Both the position numbers and the translations under genes were made by a program. From Pseudomonadales bacterium (GTDB taxonomy: Bacteria > Pseudomonadota > Gammaproteobacteria > Pseudomonadales > Azotimanducaceae), in the NCBI GenBank assembly GCA_019634925.1, contig JAHCAL010000001.1, positions 620,001 to 684,000 of the forward strand: a stretch of DNA of 64,000 nucleotides. Direction: 5' to 3'. How positions within the stretch are numbered: the stretch's first letter is position 1; every line of letters begins with the position of its first letter. The notes below the pieces were generated by a model. That model was not told where the DNA came from, made no database searches, and saw nothing but the letters and a program-made list of their open reading frames with translations. Of the stretch, positions 43,355-51,663 are shown piece by piece.

Positions 43355-44734
43355 TCAGCGCCCCGTCTTGTCGATCAGCGACTTCGGATCAGGCGCCTGC
43401 TGCAGGACCACATCGGCGTTGGTCCTGCCGAGCGCGGCGTTCTCCGCGATCCGCTCCAGCATCGCATCACCCCCGAGTTTCTTGACCATGCCGCGCGCGA
43501 GCGCGGTGATCCGGTAGTCCTCGGGCATCGGCGGCGTGCGCTTCTCGCGACGCTCGAGTGCCGCGTCGATGAGCGGCTGCAGGCGCGCGAGCTTGGCGGC
43601 GCGGAGCTTCGCGTCGCGTTCCTGGAATTCGGGCATGACCTCGCGGCCGAACAGCTCGATGGCCTCCATGATGTGCTCGTGGCGGTTGTTGCCGGCCTGC
43701 ATCACGAAGATGAGCTGATCGACGCCGACCGCCTCGTAGCGGCGCAGGAACTGGCGCAGCTGTTCGGGGGTGCCGACGGCGCCGCGCAGTCCCGACGACT
43801 GCCCATCCTTGATCTTGTTGCCGAGCGCGAGACGCTCTGCCACGGCGGCTTCCGGGTCGAAGCCGCGTTCGGCGCGCTTTTTCTGGAAGTCGTGCCACAG
43901 GTTGTCGGCGCCGGGCGCGAACTCGCCGAAGGCCGTGTAGTAGGCGAGCGAGTAGCCGAAGAAGTTGCCGCCTTCGAGACCGCGGCGGATCGCTTCGGCT
44001 TCGTCCCTGTGCACCATCATGGGCGACACGCAGGCTACCTGGGGGTCGATCCGCAGGCCTATCGGCACGCAGTACGCGAGTTGCTCCTCGTAGGCCTCCA
44101 CCCAGCCGCGGGCTTCCTCCGGGTCGATGAAGGAGAAGGTCAGCGCGCCGAGCCCTTCCTTGGCCGCCATGACGATGGTCTCGCGCCGGGAACAGGCGAC
44201 CCACAGCGGCATGTGCGGCTGCTGCTTCGGCTTCGGCACGACGTTGCGCGGCGGCATCGTGATCCAGCGCCCGTCGACGCCGGTGAACGGCGTTTCCGTC
44301 ATGCAGCGGATCACCGTTTCGAGGCCCTCGCGCCACTGTTCGCGCTTCTGCTCGACGGGGATGTTGAAGCCTTCGAGCTCCGCGCTGGTGGCTGCTTCGC
44401 CCGAGCCGAATTCCACGCGGCCGCCGGAGATCAGGTCGAGCGTGGCGAGGCGTTCGGCGACCCGCGCCGGATGGTTGAACTGCGGCGAGGTCTGGATGAT
44501 CCCGTGGCCGAGGCGGATGTTGCGCGTGCGCTGGCTCGCGGCCGCCAGGAAGACTTCCGGCGCGCTCGAGTGACTGTACTCCTCGAGGAAATGGTGCTCG
44601 ACCTCCCAGACATAATCGAAACCGACGCGGTCGGCGAGCTCGATCTGCGCCAGCGCGTCGTTCAGCAGTTTCTCTTCGGCGCCGCCGTCCCAGGGCCGCG
44701 GCAGCTGGTGCTCGTAGAACAACCCGAATTTCAT
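43355..44734 (-). CDS. Luciferase-like flavin monooxygenase, long subtype
   Basis: A 459-aa LLM-class flavin-dependent monooxygenase: FGLFYEHQLPRPW, VWEVEHHFLEEYSHSSAPEV, RLGHGIIQTSP, LISGGRVEFGSGEAAT. It is about 100 residues longer than the classic luciferase alpha chain, with a C-terminal helical tail (AKLARLQPLIDAALERREKR). It uses reduced flavin from a partner reductase, not seen here. GAGGGGG precedes the ATG. Substrate unknown; the HEHIMEAIELFG block is typical of a clade common in catabolic actinobacteria and proteobacteria. Confidence 0.9.
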   Translation of the reverse strand: MKFGLFYEHQLPRPWDGGAEEKLLNDALAQIELADRVGFDYVWEVEHHFLEEYSHSSAPEVFLAAASQRTRNIRLGHGIIQTSPQFNHPARVAERLATLDLISGGRVEFGSGEAATSAELEGFNIPVEQKREQWREGLETVIRCMTETPFTGVDGRWITMPPRNVVPKPKQQPHMPLWVACSRRETIVMAAKEGLGALTFSFIDPEEARGWVEAYEEQLAYCVPIGLRIDPQVACVSPMMVHRDEAEAIRRGLEGGNFFGYSLAYYTAFGEFAPGADNLWHDFQKKRAERGFDPEAAVAERLALGNKIKDGQSSGLRGAVGTPEQLRQFLRRYEAVGVDQLIFVMQAGNNRHEHIMEAIELFGREVMPEFQERDAKLRAAKLARLQPLIDAALERREKRTPPMPEDYRITALARGMVKKLGGDAMLERIAENAALGRTNADVVLQQAPDPKSLIDKTGR

Positions 44735-44827
44735 GGATCCCCCTCGTGAAGGCCGTATAGAACGCGTTTCAACTCGATATCTTGTAGCGCAAATCGCGAG
44801 GCGGGTAAACGGCGCAGCGTCGGGCGC

Positions 44828-45445
44828 TCAGCCGAGGTCGAGGCCGTGACCGTTCAGGAGTGCGCGGATCCGTTCGGTGCCTTCGGAAACGTGAAAGACC
44901 TCGGCGTTCAGCCCATACGCGCGCGCCGCCGCGACATTCGCTTCGGCGTCGTCGATGAACAGCGCCTGCGCGGGGTCGATCGCGAGCCGCGACAGCGCCG
45001 CGGCGAAGTATTGCGGGCTCGGTTTGGCGTGCCCCAGGTCGCACGAATACAGCAGATGGTCGAACCGTTCCGCGTAGCCCAGCGTTGCCGACATGAACCG
45101 TGCCCGATGCGCCTGCTGGTTGGTCGCGAGCGCGACCGTGACACCCGCCGAACGCAGCTGCTCGACCAGGGCGAGCACGTCCGCGGACGGCTCGATCAGG
45201 GTCCAGATCCGCAACGCGTCTGCCACGGACGCGCGCACCTGCCAGCGCTGAAGCACCGGGGCAAGCGTGTCCGCGAAATCGACCGCACCGGTCGTGCAGG
45301 GCCGCTCCGCGGCGAACACCTCGCCGAGAAATTCCTCGACCCGCGCAGGGTCCTGGCACAGCGCCGCCAGCGAAGCGCGCCAGGCAGGCGCCGTGACCTG
45401 CACGACGCCGTCGGCGTCCAGCAGTACCGCGCGAATGTGCGTCAT
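44828..45445 (-). CDS. HAD-superfamily phosphatase
   Basis: A 205-aa haloacid-dehalogenase-like hydrolase: motif I LLDADGVVQ (D-x-D nucleophile/acid), motif II VALATNQQ, motif III lysine near LGHAKPSP, motif IV FIDDAEANVAAA. It removes phosphate from a small metabolite via an aspartyl-phosphate. The ATG overlaps the stop of the truncated PIN-domain frame (ATGA), so it is now read in series with a decayed toxin-antitoxin unit. A TTG start 12 nt upstream is possible. Confidence 0.9.
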   Translation of the reverse strand: MTHIRAVLLDADGVVQVTAPAWRASLAALCQDPARVEEFLGEVFAAERPCTTGAVDFADTLAPVLQRWQVRASVADALRIWTLIEPSADVLALVEQLRSAGVTVALATNQQAHRARFMSATLGYAERFDHLLYSCDLGHAKPSPQYFAAALSRLAIDPAQALFIDDAEANVAAARAYGLNAEVFHVSEGTERIRALLNGHGLDLG

Positions 45446-45627
45446 CGATCGTCCCAATCGGGTGGAGAGCGGGTGGAGAGCGGGTGGAAAGATAGTCGCT
45501 CAACTGCAGCTTCCGTGAACAGGGGTTCGACGAGCGGCAGATGGATTGCGTGTGCTTCGATGAAGTAGATGAACGGCGCGCTATCCAGAGCGACCGGACC
45601 GCTGCCGACGTCGGCGATCAATCCCAC
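45442..45627 (-). pseudogene. Truncated VapC/FitB-like PIN-domain toxin
   Basis: A 61-codon frame starting with GTG, overlapping the antitoxin's stop by 10 bp as intact FitAB/VapBC pairs do. Its first 35 residues read like the start of a PIN nuclease (VALDSAPFIYFIEAHAIHLP, with the first acidic active-site Asp), then the frame degenerates into SFHPLSTRSPPDWDDR and stops. The remaining three acidic residues and two-thirds of the usual about 130-aa domain are missing, so it cannot be an active RNase. Confidence 0.75.
45460..45490. repeat. 11-bp tandem repeat, about 2.8 copies
   Basis: Unit GGGTGGAGAGC repeated at 45460 and 45471, with a partial third copy from 45482. It lies at the broken 3' end of the PIN-toxin frame and may be the slippage or repair scar of the truncation. 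Confidence 0.75.
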
Positions 45628-45848
45628 GCGTCGCGCTCTCGCTTGACGTGTTCGCCAGCAGCGACATCCCGCCACACTTCCTTGCCGAGTCCGCGAAGCT
45701 CCAGTAGCGACAGCGGTTCCGGTTGCGTCAGCGCAGCGCTCAGAATCTGGGTGACTTCCTGGGCCGTGGAGCGCCGGTGCCGCCTTGCCCGGGTGCACAG
45801 GCTCCGGTACAGCTTGTCGGGGAGGCTCTTTACGTTGAGAGTCGCCAC
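45618..45848 (-). CDS. FitA/VapB-like antitoxin
   Basis: A 76-aa protein starting with GTG (GGAAA upstream): ATLNVKSLPDKLYRSLCTRA, then RSTAQEVTQIL. This is the ribbon-helix-helix DNA-binding pattern of FitA-type antitoxins, followed by a C-terminal segment that would wrap the toxin. Antitoxins of this class bind their own promoter and neutralise the PIN partner. Since the toxin is truncated, it is probably a relic or a free DNA-binding protein. A longer frame to 45950 lacks antitoxin similarity. Confidence 0.78.
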   Translation of the reverse strand: MATLNVKSLPDKLYRSLCTRARRHRRSTAQEVTQILSAALTQPEPLSLLELRGLGKEVWRDVAAGEHVKRERDAWD

Positions 45849-46098
45849 GGCAGTTTCCAGAAAGTCTCCAAAGTGCCTCCAAAACGGAGGAACGCGGGCC
45901 GGATCCCGAGTTTCCGCGTGGCGAGGTGCGCAGTCAAACGATGAACCCACGCGAGCATGCAGCGGTCAGCCCGCCGTTTCGCCGGCACTCGTCCGGCCCG
46001 GTTCCGGGTAGACTTCGCGTTGCGGATCAGGCCGATCGCCTGCATGACCGCGAAACCAGCTTTCAGACGTTCCTTTTAGACTTTCAGGGGAGGCCAGC

Positions 46099-46512
46099 AT
46101 GCATGAGGTCAAGGTAGGCGAGGACGTGCCGCTCGCCGCGGACGCGGTGTGGGCGGTGATCGGAGACTTCTCGGGGATCCGCAAGTGGGCAGGCGCTGTC
46201 GAGGCGGAGCGCACCGAGGTGACGGACAAGGGCAAGGTGCGCACCCTGACCATGCCCGGTGGGCGTTCGGTGGTCGAACTCCTGACCGACGAAGGTCCGC
46301 ACCATTACACCTACACGCTCGATCGACCGGACATGGAAACCTACCTGAGCACGGTGTCCGTCGTGCCGGGCACTGCCGGGTCATCGCGCATCGAGCTGGT
46401 GGTGCGCTTTCAGCCGAAGGATCCCGCCGCGCTGGAAGCGACCACCGAGGGGCTCACCAAGTTCTGCCGGGGCAACATCAAGGCCATGAAGCGCGCGCTG
46501 GGCGTTGCCTGA
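46099..46512 (+). CDS. SRPBCC (START-like) ligand-binding protein
   Basis: A 137-aa polyketide-cyclase/dehydrase-like protein of the SRPBCC fold: VGEDVPLAADAVWAVIGDFS at the start, GGRSVVELLTDE and a final long helix (ALEATTEGLTKFCRGNIKAM). Such proteins hold a hydrophobic ligand in a deep cavity and some act as cyclases; no catalytic residue is obvious. GGGGAGG upstream of the ATG. Alone on this strand, convergent with the OmpA lipoprotein gene. Confidence 0.82.
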   Translation: MHEVKVGEDVPLAADAVWAVIGDFSGIRKWAGAVEAERTEVTDKGKVRTLTMPGGRSVVELLTDEGPHHYTYTLDRPDMETYLSTVSVVPGTAGSSRIELVVRFQPKDPAALEATTEGLTKFCRGNIKAMKRALGVA

Positions 46513-46547
46513 GCGGGGCCCGCACGCGCGTCGGCGGGAGGCGGCGC

Positions 46548-47210
46548 TCAGTAGGCCGCCACCTGCGGCTCCCGGACGAAGATCTCGACGCGGCGATTGA
46601 GCGCGCGCCCCTCGGCATTGGCGTTGCTCGCGATCGGTTCGCGCGAGCCGCGGCCGTCGATGCTGATCCGGTTGCTGGCCACGCCGCGGGCAGCGAGATA
46701 GTCGCGTGTGCTCGCGGCCCGGTTGACCGACAGCGGATTGTTGATGGCGTCGGTACCCGTGCTGTCGGTGTGGCCGACGATCGACACCTGCGCGTCGGGG
46801 TTCTCCTGCAGGGTGGTCGCGAACTGGTCGAGGATCGGCCGCAGTTCCGGCTTGATCTCGTAGCGGCCGGTGTCGAAGGACACGTCGCTCGGGATGTCGA
46901 GCTTCAGCTGGTTGTCGGTGGTCTGGGTCACCGTGACCCCGGTCCCTTCGGTGGCCGCCTCCATCTGTTCCTTCTGACGCTGCATGCGCTTGGACCAGAC
47001 GTTGCCGGCGATGGCGCCGCCCACGGCACCGATGGCGGCGCCGGTGGCGGTGTCCTCACGCGAGTCGCCGAGCACGGCGCCGAGCACGGCGCCGGCCGCG
47101 GCGCCGACCGCCGCACCCTTGGCCGTGTCCTGTTGGGTCTGGTCCATGCCAGCGCAGCCACCGAGCAGCAGCGCGGCCGCGACGACGAGAGCAATACGCG
47201 GGTCCTTCAT
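46548..47210 (-). CDS. OmpA/Pal-type lipoprotein with glycine-zipper domain
   Basis: A 220-aa lipoprotein (LVVAAALLLGGCAG), then a glycine-zipper segment (GAAVGAAAGAVLGAVLG, GAAIGAVGGAIAGNVW), and a C-terminal OmpA peptidoglycan-binding domain: VSIVGHTDSTGTDAINNPLS and RISIDGRGSREPIASN, with NRRVEIFV at the end. It anchors the outer membrane to peptidoglycan, like YiaD/Pal. AGGAGAAC lies just before the ATG. Confidence 0.93.
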   Translation of the reverse strand: MKDPRIALVVAAALLLGGCAGMDQTQQDTAKGAAVGAAAGAVLGAVLGDSREDTATGAAIGAVGGAIAGNVWSKRMQRQKEQMEAATEGTGVTVTQTTDNQLKLDIPSDVSFDTGRYEIKPELRPILDQFATTLQENPDAQVSIVGHTDSTGTDAINNPLSVNRAASTRDYLAARGVASNRISIDGRGSREPIASNANAEGRALNRRVEIFVREPQVAAY

Positions 47211-47319
47211 CGGAGTTCTCCTGGCAGCTGTGATGGTCTGGATGGCGCCATCGTCGGGCGTCATCCCGGGCACTGCATCGACCGCGTTTCGCGGCACAAG
47301 TTGCATCCTCGAGGGCGCC

Positions 47320-48213
47320 TCACTCATCGTCGTCGGTTTCCCCGTCGTCCAGAAAACGGGCGCGTTCCTCGCGGTGAAACCCGTCGAAGATCTGCTGGTT
47401 GCGCGGCGCCGGCGGTTCGAAGAGGAAGCCCCGTGCGCCGTCGTGCGCGCCGCCGTCGACCCGCAGCGTCGTGCCGGTGATGTAGGCCGCCATGTCCGAC
47501 AGCAGGAATACCACCGCCGCCGAGACCTCGGCCGCGGTTCCGAAGCGCCGCAGCGGCACCTGTCGGTCGACACTGCGCAGCGCCGCCTGGACGAACGCCG
47601 GATAGGCGTCGAGCCCCGCGGTCGCGACGAATCCCGGGACCACGCAGTTGACTCTGACCCCAGCGGTTGCCCATTCGACTGCGGCGGTGCGTGTCAGGTT
47701 GGCGAGCGCGGCGCCTGCGGCGCCCGCGTGGCCCATGCCCGGCAGCGCGCGGCCGGGATCCGCGCCGAGGTGCACGATGTTGCCGCCGCGCTCGGCCATG
47801 CACTGCACGTAGACTTCGCGTGCGGTCAGGAATGCGCTCGACAGGCTGTCGTCGAATGTGCTGCGCCAGGCGTCGAGGCTCAGGTCCTCGAGCAGTGCAG
47901 GAAATCGGTTCGACGCTGCGTTGACGAGTCCGTCGACGGGGCCGTGATCGTCCAGGATCGTCGCGACCAGATCGATCACTTCGCGTTCGTCGCTGAGTTC
48001 GAGCGTGTAGCAGCCGAGTACCTCGCCGCCGTCGGCCTCGATCTCGTCGGCGGTGCGCTCGAGTCGCTCGGCGGTACGCCCGGCCAGCACGATGCTCGCG
48101 CCCAGCGCGGCGAGTTCGTGGGCGATGCAGCGACCGAGTCCGCCGCCACCGCCGGTGACCAGGATGGTCTGGCCGTCGAACAGCCCCGGGCGGAAACCGG
48201 AACGATAGGTCAT
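47320..48213 (-). CDS. DECR-like SDR lacking catalytic Tyr and Lys
   Basis: A 297-aa SDR-fold protein. The cofactor motif TGGGGGLG (20-27) and VNAASN (98-103) are present, but the YxxxK motif is replaced by HAGAAGAA (162-169). Peroxisomal 2,4-dienoyl-CoA reductases read HAGAAK here, so this looks like a DECR2-type enzyme whose essential Lys has become Gly167; the Ser site is also replaced (HLGAD). The C-terminus (about 30 acidic residues after the substrate loop, ending GETDDDE) is an extra tail. It may bind NAD(P)H without reducing, or use a different mechanism. Confidence 0.82.
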   Translation of the reverse strand: MTYRSGFRPGLFDGQTILVTGGGGGLGRCIAHELAALGASIVLAGRTAERLERTADEIEADGGEVLGCYTLELSDEREVIDLVATILDDHGPVDGLVNAASNRFPALLEDLSLDAWRSTFDDSLSSAFLTAREVYVQCMAERGGNIVHLGADPGRALPGMGHAGAAGAALANLTRTAAVEWATAGVRVNCVVPGFVATAGLDAYPAFVQAALRSVDRQVPLRRFGTAAEVSAAVVFLLSDMAAYITGTTLRVDGGAHDGARGFLFEPPAPRNQQIFDGFHREERARFLDDGETDDDE

Positions 48214-48417
48214 TGCGCCGCGCCTCGTGCGTCGCCAGGCGGTCCGCGAATATTGGGGTATAGGTCTCCCCGGCGCCAGATGGGATCGGGCGCGGCAGGG
48301 AGCGGGGCGGCGGGTGTTCGCCCATGGGCGGCGAAAATGCGAGAATGCCCGCTTTCGCAATCGGCGTGCGCGGGTGCTGCGGCCTCGCAGCGCGCGCAAA
48401 CACTCGAGGTCTGTGAC

Positions 48418-49656
48418 ATGAGCAGGATCGGCTTCGGCGCGTTTCTCGCGCCCCATCACCCCATCGGCGAACATCCCACGCTGCAGCTGCGGCGTGACCT
48501 CGACCTGGTCGAGCACCTCGACCGGCTCGGCTACGACGAATTCTGGTGCGGCGAGCACCACTCGTCCGGCTGGGAGACGATCGCCTCGCCGGAGATGTTC
48601 CTCGCGGCTGCGGGTGAGCGGACCGGCCACATCCGGCTCGGTACCGGTGTGGTGTCGCTGCCGTATCACCACCCGTTCAACGTGGCGCAGCGCATGGTGC
48701 AGCTCGACCACATGACCCGCGGCCGGGCGATCTTCGGGACCGGTCCCGGCGCATTGCCGTCGGACGCGTACATGCTCGGCATCGATCCCATGGTGCAGCG
48801 CGACCGGCAGGACGAGGCGCTCGGCGTGATCCTGCGCCTGCTGCGCGGCGAGCCGCGGTTCTCCTACGAGTGTGAGTGGTTCACGTTGCGCGATGCGGCG
48901 CTGCAGCTGCTGCCGCTGCAGGAATCGCTGCCGGTCGTCGTCGCGTCCACGGTGAGCCCGTCGGGCATGACGCTGGCCGGCAAGTATGGCACCGGGGTGA
49001 TCTCCATCGGCTCCAACTCCACCGCCGGCCTGCAGGCGCTGCCGACCCAGTGGAAGTTCGCCGAGGAAGCCGCGGCCCGCCACGGCCAGGCAGTCGACCG
49101 CGGCAACTGGCGCGTGCTCATGAGCTTCCACATCGCCGAGACACGCGAGCTCGCCCGTGCCCAGGCGCGCCACGGTCTGCAGCGCTGGCACAACGAATAC
49201 ACGGTGCAGACCCTGCAGCGCCCGGGCGCGGTGCACTTCGACAGCCCCGACGCCGCCATCGAGGCGTTCGCCGCGGAAGGCGGCGGTGCGGTGGTCGGCA
49301 CGCCCGACGACCTCATCGCGGCGATCCGCAACCTGCAGTCTGTCACCGGCGGCTTCGGCACCGTGATCGGCTTCGCGCACGACTGGGCGAACCGGCAGGA
49401 CACGTTCAACAGCTGGGAGATGGTGGCGCGCTACGTCATCCCCGAAGTGAACGGCATGCTCGGGGGGCTGCGCGAGTCGCAGCGGCACCTGATCGAGAAC
49501 CGGGAATCGTTCGAGCGGGCCGGCCAGGCGGTCATGTCGAAGATCATGTCCCACGAAGGTGCGGTGAAGGCGATGCAGGAAGCCGCCACCGCCCAGCAGG
49601 CCATGCCCGGGCACCACGCGCCGGACCTGCGCGGCAAGAGCACGTCCGGCGGCTGA
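48418..49656 (+). CDS. Luciferase-like flavin monooxygenase (limonene-monooxygenase-like)
   Basis: A 412-aa LLM-class enzyme: GFGAFLAPHHPIGEHPTLQL, FWCGEHHSSGWETIASPEMF, RLGTGVVSLPYHHPF, GRAIFGTGPGALPSDAYMLG. This layout matches the limonene 1,2-monooxygenase/alkanal monooxygenase-like group, which epoxidise or oxidise hydrophobic substrates with reduced FMN from a separate reductase. First gene of an operon with cyclophilin (21-bp gap) and a 49-aa coiled-coil protein. The epoxide hydrolase at 60403-61386 would suit an epoxidising enzyme but is 11 kb away. Confidence 0.92.
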   Translation: MSRIGFGAFLAPHHPIGEHPTLQLRRDLDLVEHLDRLGYDEFWCGEHHSSGWETIASPEMFLAAAGERTGHIRLGTGVVSLPYHHPFNVAQRMVQLDHMTRGRAIFGTGPGALPSDAYMLGIDPMVQRDRQDEALGVILRLLRGEPRFSYECEWFTLRDAALQLLPLQESLPVVVASTVSPSGMTLAGKYGTGVISIGSNSTAGLQALPTQWKFAEEAAARHGQAVDRGNWRVLMSFHIAETRELARAQARHGLQRWHNEYTVQTLQRPGAVHFDSPDAAIEAFAAEGGGAVVGTPDDLIAAIRNLQSVTGGFGTVIGFAHDWANRQDTFNSWEMVARYVIPEVNGMLGGLRESQRHLIENRESFERAGQAVMSKIMSHEGAVKAMQEAATAQQAMPGHHAPDLRGKSTSGG

Positions 49657-49677
49657 CACCGACAACCAGGAGATACA

Positions 49678-50190
49678 GTGAGCAAGATCCAGGCAACCAT
49701 CGCCACCAGCAAGGGCGACATCCACCTCACCCTGTTCGCGGACCAGGCACCGCTGACCGTGGCCAACTTCGTCAACCTGGCCCGGCGCGGTTTCTACGAC
49801 GGGCTGAGGTTCCACCGCGTCATCAAGGACTTCATGATCCAGGGCGGCTGCCCGCTCGGCACCGGTACGGGCGGTCCCGGCTACCGGTTCAAGGACGAGT
49901 TCGACTCCTCGCTCCGCCACGACAAGCCGGGCCGCCTGTCGATGGCGAACGCGGGTCCGGGCACCAACGGATCGCAGTTCTTCATCACCCACGTCGCTAC
50001 ACCGTGGCTCGACGACGCGCATACGGTGTTCGGCGCGGTGGACGGTGCCTCCGATCAGGCGGTCGTCGATGCGATCGTGCAGGGCGACACCATCAGTGGC
50101 ATCACGCTGACCGGCGACGTCGACGAACTGCTCGCGGCCCGGGCGGACGACGTCGCGAAGTGGAACGCGACGCTCGACAAGGGGAGGTGA
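49678..50190 (+). CDS. ppiB: Peptidyl-prolyl cis-trans isomerase (cyclophilin)
   Basis: A 170-aa cytoplasmic cyclophilin: [24 protein letters not shown] N-terminus, then [20 protein letters not shown] (catalytic Arg in RFHRVI), [20 protein letters not shown] and [12 protein letters not shown]. It accelerates proline isomerisation in protein folding. GTG start after an AGGAG site. No signal peptide, so the PpiB type. Between a luciferase-like gene and a tiny coiled-coil gene. Confidence 0.94.
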   Translation: MSKIQATIATSKGDIHLTLFADQAPLTVANFVNLARRGFYDGLRFHRVIKDFMIQGGCPLGTGTGGPGYRFKDEFDSSLRHDKPGRLSMANAGPGTNGSQFFITHVATPWLDDAHTVFGAVDGASDQAVVDAIVQGDTISGITLTGDVDELLAARADDVAKWNATLDKGR

Positions 50191-50196
50191 GCGCGC

Positions 50197-50346
50197 ATGG
50201 CCATCGATGAAGCCCGCGTCCGGGCGCTCGCCGCGCAGTACGAAGCGCTGAAGCAGCGCCAGGAGGTTTTGCTCGCGGAGCTCAATGCGCTGCAGCAGCA
50301 GATGGGCGAGATCATGCTGCAGATCATCGACGTCACCCGCGAGTAG
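50197..50346 (+). CDS. 49-aa coiled-coil small protein
   Basis: MAIDEARVRALAAQYEALKQ and the rest of the chain form one amphipathic helix with heptad Leu/Ile/Met spacing (RALAAQYEALKQRQEVLLAE, then NALQQQMGEIMLQIIDVTRE). GGGGAGGT sits 8 nt before the ATG and overlaps the cyclophilin stop, so translation is probably coupled. No family recognised. Possible protein-interaction partner of cyclophilin or an unrelated small helical protein. Confidence 0.65.
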   Translation: MAIDEARVRALAAQYEALKQRQEVLLAELNALQQQMGEIMLQIIDVTRE

Positions 50347-50370
50347 CGGGACGCGCGGGGCCCGCTTCGT

Positions 50371-51663
50371 TCAGAGCATGAACGCGAGCAGCGAGGCGGT
50401 GCCGAGGAAGCTGAGAAAGCCGGTGACGTCGGTCACCGTGGTCAGGATGATCGACGAAGCCGTCGCCGGATCCTGGCCGAGCCGGGTGAGGCCGATGGGC
50501 ACCAGCGCACCCGCGATGCCGGCCGCGATCATGGACATGATCATCGCCACGCCGATCACGAGGGCGAGGCCGATCGAGTCGCTCCAGATCAGCACGCCGA
50601 CCCCGCAGGTGATCGCGAGCGCTACACCGTTCGCTGCGCCGACCATGAGTTCCTTGCTGAGCAGGCGGCGCCATTCGCGGATGCCGACTTCCTTCAGCGC
50701 CAGGCCCCGGATGGTCACCGCGAGCGACTGCGACCCGGCGTTGCCGGACTGCCCGGCGACCACCGGCAGCAGCACCGCCAGCGCGGTGAACTGACCGATC
50801 AGCGACTCGAACATCCCGACCACGGCCGCCGCCAGGAACGCCGTGAGCAGGTTGATGTGCAGCCACGGCAGGCGGCGGCGGATCGAGAACGAGATCGGCG
50901 ACAGCGCGCGTTCGTCGGCGCTCACGCCCACCATCTTCTGCAGGTCCGCCGACGCCACGTGTTCGACGGCCTGGAGCAGGCTGTCGTGGCGCACCACGCC
51001 GACCAGCCGGTCGTTCTCGTCCACCACCGGGACCGAGTCCAGGCGGAACCGGTCGAGCACCTCGACCACTTCCTCGCGGCCGTCCAGGGCGCCGACGCGT
51101 CCCTGGGCCGGCTGCATCAGGTCGCGGATCCGTTCGTCGCGCTCGGCGAGCGCGAGATCCTGCATGCTGATCCGCCCGAGCAGCCGGTTGTCCTCGGATA
51201 CCACGTAGAGCGAGCGAGCCGAACGGATGCCCGATTCGCGCAGGCGATCCAGGCATTCCGCGACGCTGAGCTCGGGGCGGAAGCCGAGTACGAACGAGTC
51301 CATCAGGCGGCCGGCGGTGCCGGTCGGGTACGCGAGCAGGCGGATGAATTCGTCGCGCATCGCCGGGTTCAGCGAGTCGAGCAGGCTGGTCCGGGCCTGT
51401 GCATCCAGGTTCGACAGCAACGCGATCGCGACCTTGGACGATGCGTATTCGAGAAGGTCGCGGCAGGCGGGCGCGTCGAGGGCCGCGAAGATCCGCGACG
51501 CGGCGGCCGGGCTCATGTATTCGAGTACGTGCGCCAGCTCGCGACCGGGCAGGCTGTCGAGACACGCGTCGAGTTCCGCCGCCGGCAGCCCGTCGAGCAC
51601 GTGTGCCGCGGCGCCCGGGTGCCGGCGCAGGTACTCGGTCGCGATGAGCGGGTGCGAGCTCAT
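50371..51663 (-). CDS. mgtE: MgtE-type magnesium transporter
   Basis: A 430-aa Mg2+ channel. MgtE N domain (HPGAAAHVLDGLPAAELDAC, MSPAAASRIFAALDA), two CBS repeats (LYVVSEDNRLLGRISMQDLA, VPVVDENDRLVGVVRHDSLL), then five transmembrane helices with the pore signature (LLPVVAGQSGNAGSQSLAVT and AAGIAGALVPIGLTRLGQDP). Mg2+ binding to the cytosolic part gates the pore. Its start overlaps the preceding gene's stop by 4 bp in a mscS/mgtE-like/mgtE operon. Confidence 0.93.
   Translation of the reverse strand: MSSHPLIATEYLRRHPGAAAHVLDGLPAAELDACLDSLPGRELAHVLEYMSPAAASRIFAALDAPACRDLLEYASSKVAIALLSNLDAQARTSLLDSLNPAMRDEFIRLLAYPTGTAGRLMDSFVLGFRPELSVAECLDRLRESGIRSARSLYVVSEDNRLLGRISMQDLALAERDERIRDLMQPAQGRVGALDGREEVVEVLDRFRLDSVPVVDENDRLVGVVRHDSLLQAVEHVASADLQKMVGVSADERALSPISFSIRRRLPWLHINLLTAFLAAAVVGMFESLIGQFTALAVLLPVVAGQSGNAGSQSLAVTIRGLALKEVGIREWRRLLSKELMVGAANGVALAITCGVGVLIWSDSIGLALVIGVAMIMSMIAAGIAGALVPIGLTRLGQDPATASSIILTTVTDVTGFLSFLGTASLLAFML

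Noticed and set aside
45460..45490. Tandem repeats as a CRISPR array
   Set aside because: Unit is only 11 bp and contiguous without spacers.
45926..46117. Possible small gene upstream of the SRPBCC gene
   Set aside because: No ribosome site or family similarity, and composition is as expected for chance frames in GC-rich DNA.
47320..50022. A 900-codon minus-strand open frame
   Set aside because: Only the C-terminal part (from 48213) is the real SDR; the remainder is antisense to the luciferase-like and cyclophilin genes.
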